Assembly: GCA_023389535.1 (NCBI GenBank)
Contig: JAEWEH010000431.1
Location: forward strand, 1-11,906
From: Pseudomonadota bacterium
GTDB taxonomy: Bacteria > Pseudomonadota > Gammaproteobacteria > Burkholderiales > Burkholderiaceae_B
Direction: 5' to 3'
DNA length: 11,906 nucleotides
In this document: positions 1 to 5,919 of the stretch, piece after piece
How the letters are laid out: every line of letters begins with the position of its first letter
Position numbering within the stretch: the first letter of the stretch is position 1
Position numbers and translations under genes: made by a program
Notes under the pieces: generated by a model
Told to the model about the DNA's origin: nothing
What the model saw: only the letters and a program-made list of their open reading frames with translations
Databases searched by the model: none

Positions 1-1
1 G

Positions 2-220
2 TTCGAGGCCGAGCTGGCAAAGCCTGCCAATCCGGCCGAAATTGCGGCCCTGGCTGCTACGCCGGAGATGGCTGCGGAAATCTACCTGGCCAGCTTGCTG
101 GTTGTGGATGAAGACAGTTTCATGGAACGTGCCTATCTTGAAGAGCTGGCCCGCGAACTGAAGCTGGACCCAGCGCTGAAGGCGCAACTGCATGCCAAAC
201 TGGCGGAACTTCCCGCCTGA
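2..220 (+). CDS. DUF533 / TerB-like protein (YebE type), 3' end only
   Basis: This is the C-terminal 72 codons of a gene whose start lies left of the window; the frame is open from base 2 to a TGA at 218-220. The translated end (AEIYLASLLVVDEDSFMERA, then YLEELARELKLDP) is a helical segment rich in Ala, Leu and Glu that matches the C-terminal part of DUF533 proteins such as E. coli YebE, which have a TerB-like helical fold, usually behind an N-terminal membrane segment. The molecular function of that family is not established and none is claimed here. It converges with sspB, and the GC hairpin at 239-270 follows its stop by 18 bases, so it probably ends transcription there. Family assignment rests on the tail only. 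Confidence 0.72.
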   Translation, partial: FEAELAKPANPAEIAALAATPEMAAEIYLASLLVVDEDSFMERAYLEELARELKLDPALKAQLHAKLAELPA

Positions 221-238
221 AGGGGTCGGATGATAAAT

Positions 239-273
239 CCGGCCGGGCCGTTGTAAGGCGGCCCGGCCGGTTT
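239..273. terminator. GC-rich hairpin between convergent genes (likely terminator)
   Basis: A perfect 12-base inverted repeat, CCGGCCGGGCCG at 239-250 and its complement at 259-270, encloses an 8-base loop and is followed by TTT on the + strand. It lies between the stop of the DUF533-type gene (220) and the stop of sspB (324), which face each other. On the - strand the stem is followed by an AT-rich stretch (ATTTATCA), so it may work for both genes. The T-tract is short on both sides, so efficiency is inferred from stem strength. Confidence 0.75.
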
Positions 274-323
274 GTCGCGCAAACGCGTTGGCAACGCGCT
301 ATGCCGAATCCGGATTGACCGTT

Positions 324-776
324 TTATTTGACAACGGTAAAGCGCCGCGGCTTGGGATCGTTGTCGTCGGGGGGCGTGTCCTTGCCTGCGTCCTTGCTGC
401 TGACCACACGTGGAGCGGCCACCTCGGCGTCCGGGCTGGTTTCGGCGCCCGGATAGGGCGCGGACTCGACCACGTCAAAACCCATGCCGGCCCCGGTTTC
501 CCGCGCATAGATGGCCGATACGGCGGCAACGGGCACGAAGATCTGTTCCGTGACCCCACCAAAACGGGTCTGGAATTCAATGTATTCATTGCCCAGGATC
601 AACCGATTGGTGGCCAACGCGCCGATGTTCAGCGTGATCTGGCCATCGTGGATATGGGCTGGAGGCACCACCGTATTGGCGTCGACCGTGACGACGATAT
701 GAGGGGTGTAGCCGTTATCGGTGCACCATTCGTGCAGGGCGCGTATCAGGTAGGGCTTAGTCGGGGATTCTTGCAT
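324..776 (-). CDS. sspB: SspB, ClpXP protease specificity-enhancing factor
   Basis: 150 residues. SspB is a cytoplasmic adaptor that binds ssrA-tagged peptides released from stalled ribosomes, and some other substrates, and hands them to ClpXP. The N-terminal 110 residues match the SspB fold (TKPYLIRALHEWCTDNGYTP near the start, then NIGALATNRLILGNEYIEF and a FGG segment). A flexible acidic, Pro-rich linker follows from about residue 110. The last residues, PRRFTVVK, match the short basic/hydrophobic C-terminal motif that docks on the ClpX N-domain in E. coli SspB, which also ends in VVK. It lies 12 bases downstream of sspA, in the usual sspA-sspB order, and is presumably co-transcribed. No strong ribosome site is visible, which suggests coupling to sspA translation. 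Confidence 0.93.
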   Translation of the reverse strand: MQESPTKPYLIRALHEWCTDNGYTPHIVVTVDANTVVPPAHIHDGQITLNIGALATNRLILGNEYIEFQTRFGGVTEQIFVPVAAVSAIYARETGAGMGFDVVESAPYPGAETSPDAEVAAPRVVSSKDAGKDTPPDDNDPKPRRFTVVK

Positions 777-788
777 GGGTGTCGTGGT

Positions 789-1397
789 TTAGCGGCGCAT
801 GACCTTTTCAGATGGAGTCAACGCCTCGATATAGGCCGGGCGCGAAAAAATGCGCTCGGCATATTTCTGGATGGGGGCGGCGTTCTTGGGCAACTCGATA
901 CCATAATGGTCCAGGCGCCACAACAGGGGGGCCACGGCCACATCGAGCATGGAGAATTCTTCGCCCAGCATGTATTTATTTTTTAACAGCATCGGGGCCA
1001 ATTGCGCAAGACGATCGCGGATGTTCTGGCGCGCAATGTCCTGTGCCTTGGTGTCGGTCGAACTGCGGTCTTCCAGCACGGATACGTGCACGAACAGTTC
1101 CTTTTCGAAGTTGTAAAGGAACAGGCGCGTACGCGCGCGCATGACCGGGTCGGCAGGCATCAATTGCGGATGCGGGAAGCGCTCGTCGATGTATTCGTTG
1201 ATGATATTTGATTCGTACAGAACCAGATCGCGTTCGACCAGGATGGGTACCTGGCCGTAGGGGTTCATGACCGCGATGTCTTCTGGCTTGTTGTACAGGT
1301 CGATGTCACGGATTTCAAAGTCCATGCCTTTTTCGAACAACACAAAGCGGCAGCGTTGGGAGAACGGGCAAGTCGTTCCTGAATAGAGCACCATCAT
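789..1397 (-). CDS. sspA: SspA, stringent starvation protein A (GST-like, RNA polymerase-associated)
   Basis: 202 residues from the chosen start. SspA has a glutathione-S-transferase fold but acts by binding RNA polymerase and altering transcription in stationary phase and acid or nutrient stress in E. coli. The N-terminal thioredoxin-like domain holds SGTTCPFSQRCRF (residues 6-18), followed by NPYGQVPILV and a YESNIINEYIDERFPHP segment. The PHP at 75-77 corresponds to the surface pocket needed for E. coli SspA function. The C-terminal half is the all-helical GST domain. The frame opens 14 codons further upstream (to 1439), but the family begins at MMVLYSG and a GGAAT stretch lies upstream of this ATG, so 1397 was chosen. 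It lies downstream of the petC terminator and so should have its own promoter in about 1398-1455, though none stands out. Confidence 0.93.
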   Translation of the reverse strand: MMVLYSGTTCPFSQRCRFVLFEKGMDFEIRDIDLYNKPEDIAVMNPYGQVPILVERDLVLYESNIINEYIDERFPHPQLMPADPVMRARTRLFLYNFEKELFVHVSVLEDRSSTDTKAQDIARQNIRDRLAQLAPMLLKNKYMLGEEFSMLDVAVAPLLWRLDHYGIELPKNAAPIQKYAERIFSRPAYIEALTPSEKVMRR

Positions 1398-1455
1398 GTC
1401 GCGGATTCCAATCGTAAAAATAAGAACAAGAGCGCGCACCGAAATGCGGCTCCAG

Positions 1456-1490
1456 AAAAGGGAATAGGCGTATCAGTCTACGCCTATTCC
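1456..1490 (-). terminator. Rho-independent terminator after petC
   Basis: A perfect 12-base stem (GGAATAGGCGTA at 1461-1472, complement at 1479-1490) with a 6-base loop is followed on the - strand by CTTTTC (1460 to 1455). It sits 51 bases after the petC stop and 63 bases before the sspA start. It therefore probably separates the bc1 operon from sspAB. The inverted repeat is perfect, but the T-tract is only four bases. Confidence 0.85.
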
Positions 1491-1541
1491 AGACGGCAGA
1501 ATGTGGGCGGCTGGCGCCGACCGCTGCCGTTGCATACCGTG

Positions 1542-2390
1542 CTACTTGACGTGTTTCCAGTAGGCGGCGTTCAGGCGCCACGCCACGACGAAGAAAAACG
1601 CCAGGAACAGCAATACCCACACCCCCATCTGCTTGCGCTCAAGCTGCATGGGTTCAGCCATCCAACCCAAGAAGTTGGACAGGTCGGCCACCTGGTTGTC
1701 GAAGACACTGGTGGCATTGTTGTTGGGGGAGCTGAGGACGGCCTTGTCGACCGGCGAACCGGTGTAGTTTTGCAGGTCTTCCTTTTTGATTTCCGAATAG
1801 CCCTGAGCGTCGTACTTGGCGGTGACGCGCTGCCATTTGGAGCTGCCGTCGGCCTGCGCTTCGTTGTGGATGGTGACGTGTTCCAGGCTGCGCGGACCTT
1901 GCAATTGCCACAAGACGTTGGGCATCCCGACGCTGGGGAAAACCAGATTGTTCCAGCCGGTGGCCTTGGAGGTGTCGCGGTAGAAGGTGCGCAGGAAGGT
2001 GTAGACGTAGTCCACGCCCGACGGGCCCATGGTGGTGGATTTGGCGCGGGCGATGACGGACAGGTCGGGCGGCGCGGCGCCGAACCATTTCTTGGCGTCT
2101 TCCGGCGTCATGGCGATACGCATCAGGTCGCCCACCTTGTCGCTGGTGAACAGCAGGTTCTTTTTGATTTGCTCGTCGGTCAGGCCGATTTCGGTGAGCT
2201 TGTTGTAGCGCATGGCATTGGCGCTATGGCAGCCCAGGCAGTAGTTGACGAACAGCTTGGCCCCGTTCTGCAAAGAGGCCATGTCGTTCATGCGGTCGGG
2301 CGCGTGATCGAGCTTGTAGCTGCCGCCGGCGGCGTACGAGGTCGCGCAGAGCAGTGACAAGGCGATGGTACCTAGCAACTTTTTAATCAT
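1542..2390 (-). CDS. petC: Cytochrome c1 subunit of the cytochrome bc1 complex
   Basis: 282 residues. It carries the covalent c-type heme that passes electrons from the Rieske protein to soluble or membrane cytochrome c. The N-terminus (MIKKLLGTIALSLLCATSYA) is a Sec signal peptide, probably cleaved after the YAA. The heme site CLGCH is at 51-55, and GMPNVLW further on is the likely Met axial-ligand region. A single C-terminal membrane helix (about 255-273, ending AYWKHVK) anchors the periplasmic domain. The frame runs upstream to 2477, overlapping petB. Of the two nearby ATGs at 2396 and 2390, the latter has a GGA six bases ahead and fits the signal peptide, so it was chosen; the difference is only two residues. 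It follows petB by 26 bases and ends the operon before the hairpin at 1456-1490. Confidence 0.95.
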   Translation of the reverse strand: MIKKLLGTIALSLLCATSYAAGGSYKLDHAPDRMNDMASLQNGAKLFVNYCLGCHSANAMRYNKLTEIGLTDEQIKKNLLFTSDKVGDLMRIAMTPEDAKKWFGAAPPDLSVIARAKSTTMGPSGVDYVYTFLRTFYRDTSKATGWNNLVFPSVGMPNVLWQLQGPRSLEHVTIHNEAQADGSSKWQRVTAKYDAQGYSEIKKEDLQNYTGSPVDKAVLSSPNNNATSVFDNQVADLSNFLGWMAEPMQLERKQMGVWVLLFLAFFFVVAWRLNAAYWKHVK

Positions 2391-2416
2391 GATCATTCCG
2401 TAACGTATTGGTGGCC

Positions 2417-3805
2417 TTAATGAGCGTGGAAGGTGATGCGGTCCGGCACCTGCTTGAAGGTGCCCAGACGGCTCCATACGGGCATCAGGAAGAAGAAGCC
2501 CAGGTAGATCACCGTGCCGATCTGGCTCATGAGGTTAAAGGTCGGATTGGGCGCTTGCGTGCCCAGGTAGCCCAACACCAGGAAGTTGATGATGAAGATG
2601 GCGTACAGATACTTGTGCCAGGTAGGGCGGTAGCGTATCGACTTGACGGGCGAATGATCCAGCCACGGCAGGAAGAACAGGATGACCACAGCGCCGCCCA
2701 TGGCGACCACGCCCCAGAACTTGGCGTCGATGACACGCAGCAGCACGGCCACGACCAGCAGGATCACGGGCGCCGCAACGCGCCAGACGCCTTTCAGGTT
2801 GCCCTTCAGGAACAGCGCGATGGCCGCGATGACCGCACCGGCCACGAGGACCCAGGTGAAGTCGGCCGTAGTGGCGCGCAGCATGGAATAGAACGGCGTG
2901 AAGTACCACACCGGGGCGATGTGCGGCGGTGTCTTCAGGGGGTCGGCCGGGATGAAGTTGTTGTACTCCAGGAAATAGCCGCCCATTTCGGGGCCAAAGA
3001 AGATAATCGCGGCGAAGACCATCAGGAAACCGGCGACACCCACGATGTCGTGCACCGAGTAGTAGGGATGGAACGGAATGCCGTCCTGGGGATTGCCGTT
3101 GCGATCTTTGGGGCCTTGCTTGATTTCGACGCCGTCGGGGTTGTTGGAGCCCACTTCGTGCAGCGCAATGATGTGCGCGACCACCAGACCGATCAGCACG
3201 AGCGGAATGGCGATGACGTGGAAAGCGAAGAAACGGTTCAGCGTGGCGTCGGACACGACGTAGTCGCCGCGGATCCAGACGGCCAGTTCAGGCCCGATGA
3301 AGGGGATGGCCGAGAACAGGTTCACGATGACCTGGGCGCCCCAGTAGGACATCTGGCCCCAGGGCAGCAGGTAACCGAAGAAGGCTTCGCCCATCAGACA
3401 GAGGAAGATGGCGACGCCGAAGATCCAGACCAGTTCGCGGGGCTTGCGGTAAGAGCCATAGAACAGCCCGCGCAGCATGTGCAGATAGACCACCACGAAG
3501 AACATGGAGGCGCCGGTGGAGTGCATGTAGCGGATCAGCCAGCCCCATGGCACTTCGCGCATGATGTATTCGACGGACTCGAACGCAAGCTTGGCATCCG
3601 GCTTGTAGTTCATGACCAGGAAGATGCCGGTCACGATCTGGATGACCAGCACCAGCATTGCCAGCGACCCAAAGAAATACCAGAAATTGAAATTCTTGGG
3701 CGCATAGTATTCCGACATATGCTCTTTGACCATGGTAGTAAGCGGGAAGCGCTTATCTATCCAGCCCAAGAGTCCTGTCGTTTCGACGGTTTTTTCGCCA
3801 GCCAT
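2417..3805 (-). CDS. petB: Cytochrome b subunit of the cytochrome bc1 complex
   Basis: 462 residues, an integral membrane protein of the inner membrane that holds hemes bL and bH and the two quinone sites. Heme-ligand histidines are visible as pairs H95/H109 and H196/H211. The quinol-oxidation motif is PVWY (298-301), not the PEWY of mitochondria and alphaproteobacteria. Conserved GYLLPWGQMSYWGA (144-157) and HEVGSNNPDG (216-225) are present. Hydrophobic segments fit about eight helices, and the protein extends through helices F to H to residue 462, so it is a full-length fused cytochrome b rather than a split b6/subunit IV. A strong AAGGAG site (3813-3818) lies seven bases ahead of the ATG at 3805. 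The gene lies 84 bases after petA and 26 before petC. Confidence 0.97.
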   Translation of the reverse strand: MAGEKTVETTGLLGWIDKRFPLTTMVKEHMSEYYAPKNFNFWYFFGSLAMLVLVIQIVTGIFLVMNYKPDAKLAFESVEYIMREVPWGWLIRYMHSTGASMFFVVVYLHMLRGLFYGSYRKPRELVWIFGVAIFLCLMGEAFFGYLLPWGQMSYWGAQVIVNLFSAIPFIGPELAVWIRGDYVVSDATLNRFFAFHVIAIPLVLIGLVVAHIIALHEVGSNNPDGVEIKQGPKDRNGNPQDGIPFHPYYSVHDIVGVAGFLMVFAAIIFFGPEMGGYFLEYNNFIPADPLKTPPHIAPVWYFTPFYSMLRATTADFTWVLVAGAVIAAIALFLKGNLKGVWRVAAPVILLVVAVLLRVIDAKFWGVVAMGGAVVILFFLPWLDHSPVKSIRYRPTWHKYLYAIFIINFLVLGYLGTQAPNPTFNLMSQIGTVIYLGFFFLMPVWSRLGTFKQVPDRITFHAH

Positions 3806-3856
3806 GAAACGGCTCCTTATTCTATCTACAAGGCGTATAACGGTTTTGGTTCACGT

Positions 3857-3878
3857 GGCGCCCCAGGTCGCGGGCGCC
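3857..3878 (-). other. Stem-loop in the petA-petB gap
   Basis: GGCGCCC at 3857-3863 pairs perfectly with GGGCGCC at 3872-3878 around an 8-base loop, 11 bases after the petA stop. No T-tract follows it in the direction of transcription (the next bases are ACGTG). It is therefore more like an intercistronic RNA stem that could protect the petA 3' end than a terminator. That role is inference. Confidence 0.45.
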
Positions 3879-3889
3879 GGATTTGGCCA

Positions 3890-4534
3890 TCAGGCCTTGT
3901 TGTCTTCGTCGACGCCGATGGTGATGTGGGTGCCATCGGCCGAGTACGTATAGGGCGGGACTTCGAGGTTGTCGGGGGCGGGCTTGTTGGCAAAGACGCG
4001 GCCGGCCAGATCGAAGGTGGACCCATGGCAGGGGCAGTTGAAGCCGCCTTCCCAGTCGGCCGGCAGGCCGGGCTGGGGTCCGGGCGTGAAAGCCGGCGTG
4101 GGAGAGCAGCCCAGGTGGGTGCAAATGCCTACGCAGACGAAGAGTTCGGGCCGGCGCGAACGGTATTCGTTTTTCGCATAAGGAGGCGTAAAGCCGGGGC
4201 GGTCGGAATTGGGATCGGCCAGTTCCGGATCATTATCCGGCAGGTGCTTGAGCTGTTCCGGCGTGCGATGCAGGATCCACACTGGTTTGCCGCGCCATTC
4301 CACAGTGATCATCTGGCCCGGAGCGATATTCGACACATCGACTTCCACGGGAGCCCCAGCGGCGCGCGCCTTGTCGGACGGCGCAAAGGAGGCAACAAAG
4401 GGCACGGCGGTCGCAACACCTGCCACGCCGCCCACGGCACAGGCCGAAGCTACCCAGAAACGGCGCGAAGGATCTGGCGGCAGGTTGGGGTCAACCGCAG
4501 CGGAATCATCGAGCTGTGTCGTGTTCTGACTCAT
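3890..4534 (-). CDS. petA: Rieske iron-sulfur subunit of the cytochrome bc1 complex
   Basis: 214 residues. It takes an electron from quinol at the cytochrome b Qo site and passes it to cytochrome c1. Residues 22-27 (PSRRFW) lie ahead of a hydrophobic stretch (about 29-50), a typical twin-arginine signal kept as the membrane anchor. The [2Fe-2S] motifs are CTHLGC (138-143) and CPCHGS (167-172), giving the expected two Cys and two His ligands. The frame offers an ATG at 4552, but that codon lies at the edge of a leader hairpin. The ATG at 4534 has AAGGA ideally placed ahead of it, so it was chosen. It is first in petA-petB-petC, with a putative promoter at 4613-4618. As a Tat substrate it should depend on the tatABC genes in this window. 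Confidence 0.96.
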   Translation of the reverse strand: MSQNTTQLDDSAAVDPNLPPDPSRRFWVASACAVGGVAGVATAVPFVASFAPSDKARAAGAPVEVDVSNIAPGQMITVEWRGKPVWILHRTPEQLKHLPDNDPELADPNSDRPGFTPPYAKNEYRSRRPELFVCVGICTHLGCSPTPAFTPGPQPGLPADWEGGFNCPCHGSTFDLAGRVFANKPAPDNLEVPPYTYSADGTHITIGVDEDNKA

Positions 4535-4550
4535 TCTAGTATCCTTATTC

Positions 4551-4566
4551 ATGCCCGCGTGGGCAT
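4551..4566 (-). other. Hairpin in the petA leader
   Basis: ATGCCC (4551-4556) and GGGCAT (4561-4566) form a perfect 6-base stem with a 4-base loop. In the mRNA it sits just ahead of the AAGGA ribosome site at 4542-4546 and partly covers an alternative upstream ATG (4550-4552). It may affect translation start or leader stability; there is no direct evidence of function. Confidence 0.4.
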
Positions 4567-4612
4567 TACCAATTTACTGTTTTTTGGCTATGTAGTGTCT
4601 TTTCAACCGCGT

Positions 4613-4618
4613 ATTATA
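4613..4618 (-). promoter_or_regulatory. Putative -10 box of the petABC promoter
   Basis: The - strand reads TATAAT, a perfect sigma-70 -10 consensus, about 79 bases ahead of the chosen petA start. No good -35 is seen: the best candidate at about 18-base spacing (TTACAC) matches TTGACA at only two positions, so activator dependence is possible. The same AT block reads TATTAT on the + strand, so it could also take part in mscL transcription. Predicted from sequence alone. Confidence 0.5.
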
Positions 4619-4659
4619 GCGTTAGCCCGACTTGGGGTGTAACGCCAAAGGAAGAAGCC

Positions 4660-5118
4660 ATGAGCAAAGCACGCAGTTTTCTCCAGGAGTTCCAGCAGTT
4701 CGCTGTCAGGGGCAACATGATCGATCTGGCCGTCGGTGTGATCATCGGCGCGGCATTCGGCAAGATCATCGATTCGCTTGTGAAAGACATCATCATGCCC
4801 TTGGTTGCATTCATCGTTGGTGGTGAAGTGGACTTCACCAATCAGTTCTGGGTACTGCGCATGCCGGAAGGCTATACCGGCCCCCACACCTACGACGCCT
4901 TGACCAAGGCCGGCGCGGTCGTATTGTCCTGGGGCAACTTCCTGACCATTTTGATCAACTTCATATTGCTGGCCTTTGTGGTGTTCTGCCTGGTCAAGGC
5001 GGTCAACGCCGCGCGCGAGCGCGTAATGCGCCAGGATAAGGCGGAAGAAGCGGCCGCGGCGCCGCCCGAGGACGTGGCCTTGCTGCGTGAAATTCGCGAT
5101 CTGTTGAAAACCAAGTGA
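4660..5118 (+). CDS. mscL: MscL, large-conductance mechanosensitive channel
   Basis: 152 residues, an inner-membrane channel that opens under high membrane tension to release solutes on osmotic downshock. The N-terminal amphipathic helix ([17 protein letters not shown]) is followed by the highly conserved first membrane helix [20 protein letters not shown] (21-40) and DIIMP (43-47). A periplasmic loop runs from about 55 to 90, the second membrane helix covers about 92-113, and the cytoplasmic C-terminal helix ([13 protein letters not shown], 137-149) forms the pentameric bundle. Length is normal for the family. AAAGGAAG at 4647-4654 is a good ribosome site. It diverges from petA, and its TGA directly abuts the nif3 stop on the other strand, with no space for a separate terminator. 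Confidence 0.97.
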   Translation: MSKARSFLQEFQQFAVRGNMIDLAVGVIIGAAFGKIIDSLVKDIIMPLVAFIVGGEVDFTNQFWVLRMPEGYTGPHTYDALTKAGAVVLSWGNFLTILINFILLAFVVFCLVKAVNAARERVMRQDKAEEAAAAPPEDVALLREIRDLLKTK

Positions 5119-5895
5119 TCAGATAGGGTTGTCGATATCGACAAACTCGACCTGTAATCCGAACGCGTCGGCCACGGCCTGACCCAGGGCCTGTATGCCG
5201 TAACGCTCGGTAGCGTGATGGCCGGCCGCGATAAAGGCGGCGCCGGTCTCACGCGCCAGGTGAAAACTGGGTTCGGACGCCTCGCCCGTCAGGTAGGCGT
5301 CGGCCCCCGCGTTCACTGCCGCTTCGAACATGCTCTGCGCCCCGCCGGTGCACCAGGCGATGCGTTCTATCTTTTGTTGCATATTCCCGACAATCAGCGG
5401 CTGACGTTGCAAGTTATTGCAAATGCCCTGGCTTAGCGATTCGAGCGTCTGGCGTTGTGCACACCGCCCTAGCCATACCAGGCCGTCCGAGCCGCAAGTC
5501 AACGGGTTTCCTTCGGGGTCCCGGTCGGGCGTCAGACCCAGCCGCAGCGCCAGCTGAGCGTTGTTTCCCAAGGTGGGATGGGCGTCCAGTGGCAGGTGGT
5601 AGGCAAAGATATTCAGTCCGTGGCGCAAGGCCAGTTCCAGCCGCTTGCGCTTGGGGCCGCGCACGCAAGGGTTCTCGTTCTTCCAGAACCAGCCGTGATG
5701 AACCAGGATCGCATCGGCATTTTTCTCGATCGCCGCTTCCAGTAATGCCTGCGAGGCGGTGACTCCGGTGATAATGTGGCGGATACTGGCTTTACCTTCG
5801 ACCTGCAGGCCGTTCGGGCAATAGTCCTTGAATCGCTGCGCTTGCAAGGTGGCATCCAGCCAGTCCGCCAGTTGTTGTGTCGATATCTGATTCAT
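5119..5895 (-). CDS. Nif3-like dinuclear metal-center protein (YbgI family)
   Basis: 258 residues, near the length of bacterial YbgI/Nif3 proteins, which form a toroidal hexamer with a two-metal site. The biochemical role of the family is poorly settled, with GTP cyclohydrolase-like or hydrolase activities proposed for some members. Metal-ligand motifs are in place: LVHHGWFWK (H66, H67), YHLPLDAHP (D104) and GHHATERYG (H226 or H227, E230), matching the H, D, H, E set of E. coli YbgI. The start at 5895 is preceded by a purine stretch with AAGGAAGAAGG. The gene diverges from the DegS-like protease with 24 bases between start codons, so its promoter must overlap that gene. It converges on mscL with directly abutting stop codons. 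Confidence 0.93.
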   Translation of the reverse strand: MNQISTQQLADWLDATLQAQRFKDYCPNGLQVEGKASIRHIITGVTASQALLEAAIEKNADAILVHHGWFWKNENPCVRGPKRKRLELALRHGLNIFAYHLPLDAHPTLGNNAQLALRLGLTPDRDPEGNPLTCGSDGLVWLGRCAQRQTLESLSQGICNNLQRQPLIVGNMQQKIERIAWCTGGAQSMFEAAVNAGADAYLTGEASEPSFHLARETGAAFIAAGHHATERYGIQALGQAVADAFGLQVEFVDIDNPI

Positions 5896-5919
5896 TGCTG
5901 CCTTCTTCCTTATTGCCTT

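Noticed and set aside
221..323. Possible tRNA or small RNA between the DUF533-type gene and sspB
   Set aside because: Only the terminator-like hairpin is visible; no cloverleaf arms, T-loop GTTCRA or CCA end could be found.
288..986. A 232-codon + strand frame opposite sspB and part of sspA
   Set aside because: It crosses two real convergent genes, and no domain or ribosome site supports it.
1125..1143. A 19-base strictly alternating purine-pyrimidine tract (GCGCGTACGCGC core), Z-DNA-prone
   Set aside because: It lies inside sspA and encodes MRARTR; Arg/Ala codons in GC-rich DNA explain it without any special role.
1503..2357. A 284-codon + strand frame opposite petC
   Set aside because: Antisense shadow of cytochrome c1, with no recognisable domain.
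2408..4642. A 744-codon open frame on the + strand opposite petB and petA
   Set aside because: It is antisense to two unmistakable bc1 genes. Its composition (His, Asp, Gln, Val and Gly rich, no recognisable domain) is what the complement of GC-rich coding DNA gives. Its length reflects codon bias, not selection.
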